From Glandiceps talaboti (taxonomy: Eukaryota; Hemichordata; Enteropneusta; Spengelidae), in assembly GCF_964340395.1 (NCBI RefSeq), contig NC_135549.1, positions 34,716,332-34,780,331 of the forward strand: DNA of 64,000 bases, given 5' to 3'. The notes beneath the pieces are model-generated. The model was given only the letters and a program-made list of their open reading frames with translations, was not told the origin of the DNA and searched no databases. A program made the translations under genes and the position numbers. Shown piece after piece: positions 23,775 through 36,700 of the stretch. Position 1 is the first letter of the stretch. Each line of letters opens with the position of its first letter.

Positions 23775-23960
23775 TTTTTTGCTTGAGTGATTGTGCTTGT
23801 GTTCACTGTGAAAGGCTGAGTGAGGATGTGAATTGTTATATATATTAAATGTAATAGGAGAACAGTGTTTGGTTTCGGATTGCAGCCTGTGCAGTTGGTG
23901 GGAGTCATCCCCTGGCATTAACCATGATTATATGACTATGCTATAATCCCAACAGTAATG
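23775..23960. repeat. split direct repeat A, terminal copy (A1)
   Basis: Near-identical to 21320-21519. Its right end (cagtaatg|tgagggc) marks the probable 5' end of the minus-strand element. Confidence 0.9.
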
Positions 23961-24797
23961 TGAGGGCTGCAATTGAAATCTTGCTCCTATGGCAAAATTT
24001 TTTCCCATATCACTAAACTGTATGTAAGGGGAGAAGGTGCTTTCAAAACACTATCTCTTCTTTTATTATCAATACTATTATCACTATTAAGCTTGGCAGA
24101 CATACATACTATGTAGACAGAGGACTGACCACACAAAGTAGTTCATTATTACAAATAAAATATTTTAATTGAAACACTCTAGTTTTAAAAGGCAAAAGAC
24201 AGAAATACACAATATAACCAGCCAATTTAAAAAGCCATGTCACATGATTATTATTTTTTTGCCAATGTTCATATAGTAGAAAGGCACCCTGTGTTGTCTC
24301 TTGGTCTGGATATGCCACCTTAGAGTGTAAACATGAGGGTTACTGACTGTATTTATGCTTTATGTATTGTGATGTCACTATCAGAATAGTAAACTAAGTG
24401 TAACTGTTTGAAAAAATCTTCACTACATGTCATTTACCATGTGTAGAGGTAGTAAGTGAGGGTACACAATTTACACTTGTTTGAAGGAAAAATTTTAGTG
24501 TTGTCAACTGAATCTCACTGGTTAAATACATTCTTCACAATACACACCCAATTCCACAATAGAGGCCAGCTAACCTAAAACAGAATATCGTTCGGCTATA
24601 TAAAAATGCGTACTGTGCTATGTGATTTTAACATCTGGGATAACAAGAATTTTACTAAAACTCTTTATCATCTAGCAAAATAAAAATTATATTGCTACAT
24701 TTCTTTGCATTAGTTACCAATGTCTTTAAAACATGTTGTACCAATATATACCTTTCTGTAGCTGGTGATGATCTGGTAAAATAATAGTATTTCAGAA
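23961..24797. other. unique intron sequence before the 30-bp array
   Basis: No exon or repeat recognised. Short frames lack motifs. Confidence 0.4.
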
Positions 24798-27700
24798 ATG
24801 TACCAGGTAATAATGTTGTTAGGATTTATGTACCAGGTAGTAATGTTGTTAGGATTTATGTACCAGGTAATAATGTTGGTAGGATTTATGTACCAGGTAA
24901 TAATGTTGGTAGGATTTATGTACCAGGTAGTAATGTTGTTAGGATTTATGTACCAGGTAATAATGTTGGTAGGATTTATGTACCAGGTAATAATGTTGGT
25001 AGGATTTATGTACCAGGTAGTAATGTTGTTAGGATTTATGTACCAGGTAATAATGTTGGTAGGATTTATGTACCAGGTAATAATGTTGGTAGGATTTATG
25101 TACCAGGTAATAATGTTGGTAGGATTTATGTACCAGGTAATAATGTTGGTAGGATTTATGTACCAGGTAATAATGTTGGTAGGATTTATGTACCAGGTAG
25201 TAATGTTGGTAGGATTTATGTACCAGGTAATAATGTTGGTAGGATTTATGTACCAGGTAATAATGTTGGTAGGATTTATGTACCAGGTAGTAATGTTGGT
25301 AGGATTTATGTACCAGGTAGTAATGTTGGTAGGATTTATGTACCAGGTAATAATGTTGTTAGGATTTATGTACCAGGTAATAATGTTGGTAGGATTTATG
25401 TACCAGGTAGTAATGTTGGTAGGATTTATGTACCAGGTAATAATGTTGGTAGGATTTATGTACCAGGTAGTAAATGTTGGTAGGATTTATGTACCAGGTA
25501 ATAATGTTGGTAGGATTTATGTACCAGGTAGTATTGTTGGTAGGATTTATGTACCAGGTAATAATGTTGGTAGGATTTATGTACCAGGTAGTAAATGTTG
25601 GTAGTATTTATGTACCAGGTAATAATGTTGGTAGGATTTATGTACCAGGTAGTAATGTTGGTAGTATTTATGTACCAGGTAGTAAATGTTGGTAGGATTT
25701 ATGTACCAGGTAATAATGTTGGTAGGATTTATGTACCAGGTAATAATGTTGGTAGGATTTATGTACCAGGTAATAATGTTGGTAGGATTTATATACCAGG
25801 TAATAATGTTGGTAGGATTTATGTACCAGGTAATAATGTTGGTAGTATTTATGTACCAGGTAATAATGTTGGTAGGATTTATGTACCAGGTAATAATGTT
25901 GGTAGGATTTATGTACCAGGTAGCAATGTTGGTAGGATTTATGTACCAGGTAATAATGTTGGTAGGATTTATGTACCAGGTAATAATGTTGGTAGGATTT
26001 ATGTACCAGGTAATAATGTTGGTAGGATTTATGTACCAGGTAATAATGTTGGTAGGATTTATGTACCAGGTAATAATGTTGGTAGGATTTATGTACCAGG
26101 TAATAATGTTGGTAGGATTTATGTACCAGGTAATAATGTTGGTAGGATTTATGTACCAGGTAATAATGTTGGTAGGATTTATGTACCAGGTAATAATGTT
26201 GGTAGGATTTATGTACCAGGTAGTAATTGTTGGTAGGATTTATGTACCAGGTAGTAATGTTGGTAGGATTTATGTACCAGGTAGTAAATGTTGGTAGGAT
26301 TTATGTACCAGGTAGTATTGTTGGTAGGATTTATGTACCAGGTAGTAAATGTTGGTAGGATTTATGTACCAGGTAATAATGTTGGTAGGATTTATGTACC
26401 AGGTAATAATGTTGGTAGGATTTATGTACCAGGTTATAATGTTGGTAGGATTTATGTACCAGGTAATAATGTTGGTAGTATTTATGTACCAGGTAATAAT
26501 GTTGGTAGGATTTATGTACCAGGTAATAATGTTGGTAGGATTTATGTACCAGGTAATAATGTTGGTAGGATTTATGTACCAGGTAATAATGTTGGTAGGA
26601 TTTATGTACCAGGTAATAATGTTGGTAGGATTTATGTACCAGGTAATAATGTTGGTAGGATTTATGTACCAGGTAATAATGTTGGTAGGATTTATGTACC
26701 AGGTAATAATGTTGGTAGGATTTATGTACCAGGTAATAATGTTGGTAGGATTTATGTACCAGGTAATAATGTTGGTAGGATTTATGTACCAGGTAATAAT
26801 GTTGGTAGGATTTATGTACCAGGTAATAATGTTGGTAGGATTTATGTACCAGGTAGTAAATGTTGGTAGGATTTATGTACCAGGTAATAAATGTTGGTAG
26901 GATTTATGTACCAGGTAGTAAATGTTGGTAGGATTTATGTACCAGGTAGTAAATGTTGGTAGGATTTATGTACCAGGTAATAAATGTTGGTAGGATTTAT
27001 GTACCAGGTAATAATGTTGGTAGGATTTATGTACCAGGTAGTAATGTTGGTAGTATTTATGTACCAGGTAGTAAATGTTGGTAGTATTTATGTACCAGGT
27101 AATAATGTTGGTAGGATTTATGTACCAGGTAGTAAATGTTGGTAGGATTTATGTACCAGGTAATAATGTTGGTAGGATTTATGTACCAGGTAATAATGTT
27201 GGTAGGATTTATGTACCAGGTAGTAATGTTGGTAGGATTTATGTACCAGGTAATAAATGTTGGTAGGATTTATGTACCAGGTAGTAAATGTTGGTAGGAT
27301 TTATGTACCAGGTAGTAATGTTGGTAGGATTTATGTACCAGGTAGTAATGTTGGTCGGATTTATGTACCAGGTAATAAATGTTGGTAGGATTTATGTACC
27401 AGGTAGTAAATGTTGGTAGGATTTATGTACCAGGTAATAAATGTTGGTAGGATTTATGTACCAGCTAGTAAATGTTGGTAGGATTTATGTACCAGGTAGT
27501 AAATGTTGGTAGGATTTATGTACCAGGTAATAAATGTTGGTAGGATTTATGTACCAGGTAGTAAATGTTGGTAGGATTTATGTACCAGGTAATAATGTTG
27601 GTAGGATTTATGTACCAGGTAGTAAATGTTGGTAGGATTTATGTACCAGGTAATAATGTTGGTAGGATTTATGTACCAGGTAGTAAATGTTGGTAGGATT

Positions 27701-30700
27701 TATGTACCAGGTAGTAAATGTTGGTAGGATTTATGTACCAGGTAGTAAATGTTGGCAGTATTTATGTACCAGGTAGTAATGTTGGTAGGATTTATGTACC
27801 AGGTAGTAAATGTTGGTAGGATTTATGTACCAGGTAGTAATGTTGGTAGGATTTATGTACCAGGTAGTAATGTTGGTAGGATTTATGTACCAGGTAGTAA
27901 TGTTGGTAGGATTTATGTACCAGGTAGTAAATGTTGGTAGGATTTATGTACCGGGTAGTAAATGTTGGTAGGATTTATGTACCAGGTAGTAATGTTGGTA
28001 GGATTTATGTACCAGGTAGTAAATGTTGGTAGGATTTATGTACCAGGTAGTAAATGTTGGTAGGATTTATGTACCAAGTAGTAAATGTTGGTAGGATTTA
28101 TGTACCAGGTAATAATGTTGGTAGGATTAATGTACCAGGTAGTAAATGTTGGTAGGATTTATGTACCAGGTAGTAATGTTGGTCGGATTTATGTACCAGT
28201 TAGTAATGTTGGTAGGCTTTATGTACCAGGTAGTAATGTTGGTAGTATTTATGTACCAGGTAGTAAATGTTGGTAGGATTTATGTACCAGGTAGTAAATG
28301 TTGGTAGGATTTATGTACCAGGTAGTAAATGTTGGTAGGATTTATGTACCAGGTAGTAAATGTTGGTAGTATTTATGTACCAGGTAGTAAATGTTGGTAG
28401 GATTTATGTACCAGGTAGTAAATGTTGGTAGTATTTATGTACCAGGTACCAAATGTTGGTAGGATTTATGTACCAGGTAATAATGTTGGTAGGATTTATG
28501 TACCAGGTAGTAAATGTTGGTAGGATTTATGTACCAGGTAATAATGTTGGTAGGATTTATGTACCAGAAGTAAATGTTGGTAGTATTTATGTACCAGCTA
28601 GTAAATGTTGGTAGGATTTATGTACCAGGTAGTAAATGTTGGTAGTATTTATGTACCAGGTAGTAAATGTTGGTAGGATTTATGTACCAGGTAATAAATG
28701 TTGGTAGTATTTATGTACCAGGTAGTAAATGTTGGTAGGATTTATGTACCAGGTAGTAAATGTTGGTAGGATTTATGTACCAGGTAATAATGTTGGTAGG
28801 ATTTATGTACCAGGTAGTAATGTTGGTAGGATTTATGTACCAGGTAATAATGTTGGTAGGATTTATGTACCAGGTAGTAAATGTTGGTAGGATTTATGTA
28901 CCAGGTAGTAAATGTTGGTAGGATTTATGTACCAAGAGTAAATGTTGGTAGGATTTATGTACCAGCTAGTAAATGTTGGTAGGATTTATGTACCAGGTAG
29001 TAAATGTTGGTAGGATTTATGTACCAGGTAGTAAATGTTGGTAGGATTTATGTACCAGGTAATAATGTTGGTAGGATTTATGTACCAGGTAGTAAATGTT
29101 GGTAGGATTTATGTACCAGGTAATAATGTTGGTAGGATTTATGTACCAGGTAGTAAATGTTGGTAGGATTTATGTTGGTAGGATTTATGTACCAGGTAAT
29201 AAATGTTGGTAGGATTTATGTACCAGGTAATAATGTTGGTAGGATTTATGTACCAGGTAGTAAATGTTGGTAGGATTTATGTACCAGGTAGTAAATGTTG
29301 GTAGGATTTATGTACCAGGTAGTAAATGTTGGTAGGATTTATGTACCAGGTAATAAATGTTGGTAGGATTTATGTACCAGGTAATAATGTTGGTAGGATT
29401 TATGTACCAGGTAGTAATGTTGGTAGTATTTATGTACCAGGTAGTAAATGTTGGTAGTATTTATGTACCAGGTAGTAATGTTGGTAGTATTTATGTACCA
29501 GGTAGTAAATGTTGGTAGGATTTATGTACCAGGTAATAATGTTGGTAGGATTTATGTACCAGGTAATAATGTTGGTAGGATTTATGTACCAGGTAGTAAT
29601 GTTGGTAGGATTTATGTACCAGGTAATAAATGTTGGTAGGATTTATGTACCAGGTAGTAAATGTTGGTAGGATTTATGTACCAGGTAGTAATGTTGGTCG
29701 GATTTATGTACCAGGTAGTAATGTTGGTCGGATTTATGTACCAGGTAATAAATGTTGGTAGGATTTATGTACCAGGTAGTAAATGTTGGTAGGATTTATG
29801 TACCAGGTAATAAATGTTGGTAGGATTTATGTACCAGGTAGTAAATGTTGGTAGGATTTATGTACCAGGTAATAAATGTTGGTAGGATTTATGTACCAGG
29901 TAGTAAATGTTGGTAGGATTTATGTACCAGGTAATAATGTTGGTAGGATTTATGTACCAGGTAGTAATGTTGGTAGGATTTATGTACCAGGTAATAAATG
30001 TTGGTAGGATTTATGTACCAGGTAGTAAATGTTGGTAGGATTTATGTACCAGGTAGTAATGTTGGTAGGATTTATGTACCAGGTAGTAATGTTGGTCGGA
30101 TTTATGTACCAGGTAATAAATGTTGGTAGGATTTATGTACCAGGTAGTAAATGTTGGTAGGATTTATGTACCAGGTAATAAATGTTGGTAGGATTTATGT
30201 ACCAGCTAGTAAATGTTGGTAGGATTTATGTACCAGGTAGTAAATGTTGGTAGGATTTATGTACCAGGTAATAAATGTTGGTAGGATTTATGTACCAGGT
30301 AGTAAATGTTGGTAGGATTTATGTACCAGGTAATAATGTTGGTAGGATTTATGTACCAGGTAGTAAATGTTGGTAGGATTTATGTACCAGGTAATAATGT
30401 TGGTAGGATTTATGTACCAGGTAGTAAATGTTGGTAGGATTTATGTACCAGGTAGTAAATGTTGGTAGGATTTATGTACCAGGTAGTAAATGTTGGTAGT
30501 ATTTATGTACCAGGTAGTAATGTTGGTAGGATTTATGTACCAGGTAGTAAATGTTGGTAGGATTTATGTACCAGGTAGTAATGTTGGTAGGATTTATGTA
30601 CCAGGTAGTAATGTTGGTAGGATTTATGTACCAGGTAGTAATGTTGGTAGGATTTATGTACCAGGTAGTAAATGTTGGTAGGATTTATGTACCGGGTAGT

Positions 30701-33700
30701 AAATGTTGGTAGGATTTATGTACCAGGTAGTAATGTTGGTAGGATTTATGTACCAGGTAGTAAATGTTGGTAGGATTTATGTACCAGGTAGTAAATGTTG
30801 GTAGGATTTATGTACCAGGTAGTAAATGTTGGTAGGATTTATGTACCAGGTAATAATGTTGGTAGGATTAATGTACCAGGTAGTAAATGTTGGTAGGATT
30901 TATGTACCAGGTAGTAATGTTGGTCGGATTTATGTACCAGTTAGTAATGTTGGTAGGCTTTATGTACCAGGTAGTAATGTTGGTAGTATTTATGTACCAG
31001 GTAGTAAATGTTGGTAGGATTTATGTACCAGGTAGTAAATGTTGGTAGGATTTATGTACCAGGTAGTAAATGTTGGTAGGATTTATGTACCAGGTAGTAA
31101 ATGTTGGTAGTATTTATGTACCAGGTAGTAAATGTTGGTAGGATTTATGTACCAGGTAGTAAATGTTGGTAGTATTTATGTACCAGGTAGCAAATGTTGG
31201 TAGGATTTATGTACCAGGTAATAATGTTGGTAGGATTTATGTACCAGGTAGTAAATGTTGGTAGGATTTATGTACCAGGTAATAATGTTGGTAGGATTTA
31301 TGTACCAGAAGTAAATGTTGGTAGTATTTATGTACCAGCTAGTAAATGTTGGTAGGATTTATGTACCAGGTAGTAAATGTTGGTAGTATTTATGTACCAG
31401 GTAGTAAATGTTGGTAGGATTTATGTACCAGGTAATAAATGTTGGTAGTATTTATGTACCAGGTAGTAAATGTTGGTAGGATTCATGTACCAGGTAGTAA
31501 ATGTTGGTAGGATTTATGTACCAGGTAATAATGTTGGTAGGATTTATGTACCAGGTAGTAATGTTGGTAGGATTTATGTACCAGGTAATAATGTTGGTAG
31601 GATTTATGTACCAGGTAGTAAATGTTGGTAGGATTTATGTACCAGGTAGTAAATGTTGGTAGGATTTATGTACCAAGAGTAAATGTTGGTAGGATTTATG
31701 TACCAGCTAGTAAATGTTGGTAGGATTTATGTACCAGGTAGTAAATGTTGGTAGGATTTATGTACCAGGTAGTAAATGTTGGTAGGATTTATGTACCAGG
31801 TAATAATGTTGGTAGGATTTATGTACCAGGTAGTAAATGTTGGTAGGATTTATGTACCAGGTAATAATGTTGGTAGGATTTATGTACCAGGTAGTAAATG
31901 TTGGTAGGATTTATGTTGGTAGGATTTATGTACCAGGTAATAAATGTTGGTAGGATTTATGTACCAGGTAATAATGTTGGTAGGATTTATGTACCAGGTA
32001 GTAAATGTTGGTAGGATTTATGTACCAGGTAGTAAATGTTGGTAGGATTTATGTACCAGGTAGTAAATGTTGGTAGGATTTATGTACCAGGTAATAAATG
32101 TTGGTAGGATTTATGTACCAGGTAATAATGTTGGTAGGATTTATGTACCAGGTAGTAATGTTGGTAGTATTTATGTACCAGGTAGTAAATGTTGGTAGTA
32201 TTTATGTACCAGGTAATAATGTTGGTAGGATTTATGTACCAGGTAGTAAATGTTGGTAGGATTTATGTACCAGGTAATAATGTTGGTAGGATTTATGTAC
32301 CAGGTAATAATGTTGGTAGGATTTATGTACCAGGTAGTAATGTTGGTAGGATTTATGTACCAGGTAATAAATGTTGGTAGGATTTATGTACCAGGTAGTA
32401 AATGTTGGTAGGATTTATGTACCAGGTAGTAAATGTTGGTAGGATTTATGTACCAGGTAATAATGTTGGTAGGATTTATGTACCAGGTAATAAATGTTGG
32501 TAGGATTTATGTACCAGGTAGTAAATGTTGGTAGGATTTATGTACCAGGTAATAATGTTGGTAGGATTTATGTACCAGAAGTAAATGTTGGTAGTATTTA
32601 TGTACCAGCTAGTAAATGTTGGTAGGATTTATGTACCAGGTAGTAAATGTTGGTAGTATTTATGTACCAGGTAGTAAATGTTGGTAGGATTTATGTACCA
32701 GGTAATAAATGTTGGTAGTATTTATGTACCAGGTAGTAAATGTTGGTAGGATTTATGTACCAGGTAGTAAATGTTGGTAGGATTTATGTACCAGGTAATA
32801 ATGTTGGTAGGATTTATGTACCAGGTAGTAATGTTGGTAGGATTTATGTACCAGGTAATAATGTTGGTAGGATTTATGTACCAGGTAGTAAATGTTGGTA
32901 GGATTTATGTACCAGGTAGTAAATGTTGGTAGGATTTATGTACCAAGAGTAAATGTTGGTAGGATTTATGTACCAGCTAGTAAATGTTGGTAGGATTTAT
33001 GTACCAGGTAGTAAATGTTGGTAGGATTTATGTACCAGGTAGTAAATGTTGGTAGGATTTATGTACCAGGTAATAATGTTGGTAGGATTTATGTACCAGG
33101 TAGTAAATGTTGGTAGGATTTATGTTGGTAGGATTTATGTACCAGGTAATAAATGTTGGTAGGATTTATGTACCAGGTAATAATGTTGGTAGGATTTATG
33201 TACCAGGTAGTAAATGTTGGTAGGATTTATGTACCAGGTAGTAAATGTTGGTAGGATTTATGTACCAGGTAGTAAATGTTGGTAGGATTTATGTACCAGG
33301 TAATAAATGTTGGTAGGATTTATGTACCAGGTAATAATGTTGGTAGGATTTATGTACCAGGTAGTAATGTTGGTAGTATTTATGTACCAGGTAGTAAATG
33401 TTGGTAGTATTTATGTACCAGGTAATAATGTTGGTAGGATTTATGTACCAGGTAGTAAATGTTGGTAGGATTTATGTACCAGGTAATAATGTTGGTAGGA
33501 TTTATGTACCAGGTAATAATGTTGGTAGGATTTATGTACCAGGTAGTAATGTTGGTAGGATTTATGTACCAGGTAATAAATGTTGGTAGGATTTATGTAC
33601 CAGGTAGTAAATGTTGGTAGGATTTATGTACCAGGTAGTAAATGTTGGTAGGATTTATGTACCAGGTAATAATGTTGGTAGGATTTATGTACCAGGTAAT

Positions 33701-36700
33701 AAATGTTGGTAGGATTTATGTACCAGGTAGTAAATGTTGGTAGGATTTATGTACCAGGTAATAATGTTGGTAGGATTTATGTACCAGAAGTAAATGTTGG
33801 TAGTATTTATGTACCAGCTAGTAAATGTTGGTAGGATTTATGTACCAGGTAGTAAATGTTGGTAGTATTTATGTACCAGGTAGTAAATGTTGGTAGGATT
33901 TATGTACCAGGTAATAAATGTTGGTAGTATTTATGTACCAGGTAGTAAATGTTGGTAGGATTTATGTACCAGGTAGTAAATGTTGGTAGGATTTATGTAC
34001 CAGGTAATAATGTTGGTAGGATTTATGTACCAGGTAGTAATGTTGGTAGGATTTATGTACCAGGTAATAATGTTGGTAGGATTTATGTACCAGGTAGTAA
34101 ATGTTGGTAGGATTTATGTACCAGGTAGTAAATGTTGGTAGGATTTATGTACCAAGAGTAAATGTTGGTAGGATTTATGTACCAGCTAGTAAATGTTGGT
34201 AGGATTTATGTACCAGGTAGTAAATGTTGGTAGGATTTATGTACCAGGTAGTAAATGTTGGTAGGATTTATGTACCAGGTAATAATGTTGGTAGGATTTA
34301 TGTACCAGGTAGTAAATGTTGGTAGGATTTATGTACCAGGTAATAATGTTGGTAGGATTTATGTACCAGGTAGTAAATGTTGGTAGGATTTATGTTGGTA
34401 GGATTTATGTACCAGGTAATAAATGTTGGTAGGATTTATGTACCAGGTAATAATGTTGGTAGGATTTATGTACCAGGTAGTAAATGTTGGTAGGATTTAT
34501 GTACCAGGTAGTAAATGTTGGTAGGATTTATGTACCAGGTAGTAAATGTTGGTAGGATTTATGTACCAGGTAATAAATGTTGGTAGGATTTATGTACCAG
34601 GTAATAATGTTGGTAGGATTTATGTACCAGGTAGTAATGTTGGTAGTATTTATGTACCAGGTAGTAAATGTTGGTAGTATTTATGTACCAGGTAGTAAAT
34701 GTTGGTAGGATTTATGTACCAGGTAGTAAATGTTGGTAGGATTTATGTACCAGGTAATAATGTTGGTAGGATTTATGTACCAGGTAATAATGTTGGTAGG
34801 ATTTATGTACCAGGTAGTAATGTTGGTAGGATTTATGTACCAGGTAATAAATGTTGGTAGGATTTATGTACCAGGTAGTAAATGTTGGTAGGATTTATGT
34901 ACCAGGTAGTAATGTTGGTAGGATTTATGTACCAGGTAGTAATGTTGGTCGGATTTATGTACCAGGTAATAAATGTTGGTAGGATTTATGTACCAGGTAG
35001 TAAATGTTGGTAGGATTTATGTACCAGGTAATAAATGTTGGTAGGATTTATGTACCAGGTAGTAAATGTTGGTAGGATTTATGTACCAGGTAATAAATGT
35101 TGGTAGGATTTATGTACCAGGTAGTAAATGTTGGTAGGATTTATGTACCAGGTAATAATGTTGGTAGGATTTATGTACCAGGTAGTAAATGTTGGTAGGA
35201 TTTATGTACCAGGTAATAATGTTGGTAGGATTTATGTACCTGGTAGTAAATGTTGGTAGGATTTATGTACCAGGTAGTAAATGTTGGTAGGATTTATGTA
35301 CCAGGTAGTAAATGTTGGTAGTATTTATGTACCAGGTAGTAATGTTGGTAGGATTTATGTACCAGGTAGTAAATGTTGGTAGGATTTATGTACCAGGTAG
35401 TAATGTTGGTAGGATTTATGTACCAGGTAGTAATGTTGGTAGGATTTATGTACCAGGTAGTAATGTTGGTAGGATTTATGTACCAGGTAGTAAATGTTGG
35501 TAGGATTTATGTACCGGGTAGTAAATGTTGGTAGGATTTATGTACCAGGTAGTAATGTTGGTAGGATTTATGTACCAGGTAGTAAATGTTGGTAGGATTT
35601 ATGTACCAGGTAGTAAATGTTGGTAGGATTTATGTACCAGGTAGTAAATGTTGGTAGGATTTATGTACCAGGTAATAATGTTGGTAGGATTAATGTACCA
35701 GGTAGTAAATGTTGGTAGGATTTATGTACCAGGTAGTAATGTTGGTCGGATTTATGTACCAGTTAGTAATGTTGGTAGGCTTTATGTACCAGGTAATAAA
35801 TGTTGGTAGGATTTATGTACCAGGTAGTAAATGTTGGTAGTATTTATGTACCAGGTAGTAAATGTTGGTAGGATTTATGTACCAGGTAATAATGTTGGTA
35901 GGATTTATGTACCAGGTAGTAAATGTTGGTAGGATTTATGTACCAGGTAATAATGTTGGTAGGATTTATGTACCAGAAGTAAATGTTGGTAGTATTTATG
36001 TACCAGCTAGTAAATGTTGGTAGGATTTATGTACCAGGTAGTAAATGTTGGTAGTATTTATGTACCAGGTAGTAAATGTTGGTAGGATTTATGTACCAGG
36101 TAATAAATGTTGGTAGTATTTATGTACCAGGTAGTAAATGTTGGTAGGATTTATGTACCAGGTAGTAAATGTTGGTAGGATTTATGTACCAGGTAATAAT
36201 GTTGGTAGGATTTATGTACCAGGTAGTAATGTTGGTAGGATTTATGTACCAGGTAATAATGTTGGTAGGATTTATGTACCAGGTAGTAAATGTTGGTAGG
36301 ATTTATGTACCAGGTAGTAAATGTTGGTAGGATTTATGTACCAAGAGTAAATGTTGGTAGGATTTATGTACCAGCTAGTAAATGTTGGTAGGATTTATGT
36401 ACCAGGTAGTAAATGTTGGTAGGATTTATGTACCAGGTAGTAAATGTTGGTAGGATTTATGTACCAGGTAATAATGTTGGTAGGATTTATGTACCAGGTA
36501 GTAAATGTTGGTAGGATTTATGTACCAGGTAGTAATGTTGGTAGGATTTATGTACCAGGTAGTAAATGTTGGTAGGATTTATGTACCAGGTAGTAAATGT
36601 TGGTAGGATTTATGTACCAGGTAGTAAATGTTGGTAGGATTTATGTACCAGGTAGTAAATGTTGGTAGGATTTATGTACCAGGTAGTAAATGTTGGTAGG

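Larger units (their letters stand above)
20714..23960 (-). mobile_element. retroelement remnant with split direct repeats (Ngaro/PAT-like layout)
   Basis: Two different direct repeats are interleaved. Repeat A occurs at 21320-21519 and 23775-23960. Repeat B occurs at 20714-21002 and 21516-21785. On the minus strand the order is A1 (23960-23775), internal region, B1 (21785-21516), A2 (21519-21320), B2 (21002-20714), with B1 and A2 overlapping by TAATG. The arrangement A1-ORFs-B1-A2-B2 is the hallmark of PAT/Ngaro-type tyrosine-recombinase retrotransposons, whose circular intermediate joins the ends. The internal region is short and carries a later element insertion (about 22600-23422). No RT, RNase H or tyrosine-recombinase sequence was seen, so the copy is deleted or non-autonomous. 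A pair of nested LTR-like duplications is an alternative. Confidence 0.55.

Noticed and set aside
24798-26900. Long plus-strand open frames of MYQVIMLVGF / YVPGNNVGRI repeats (up to 268 residues)
   Set aside because: A 30-bp unit without stops gives open frames automatically. Several overlapping frames are open at once, frames break when 31-mers appear, and the array is inside an intron.
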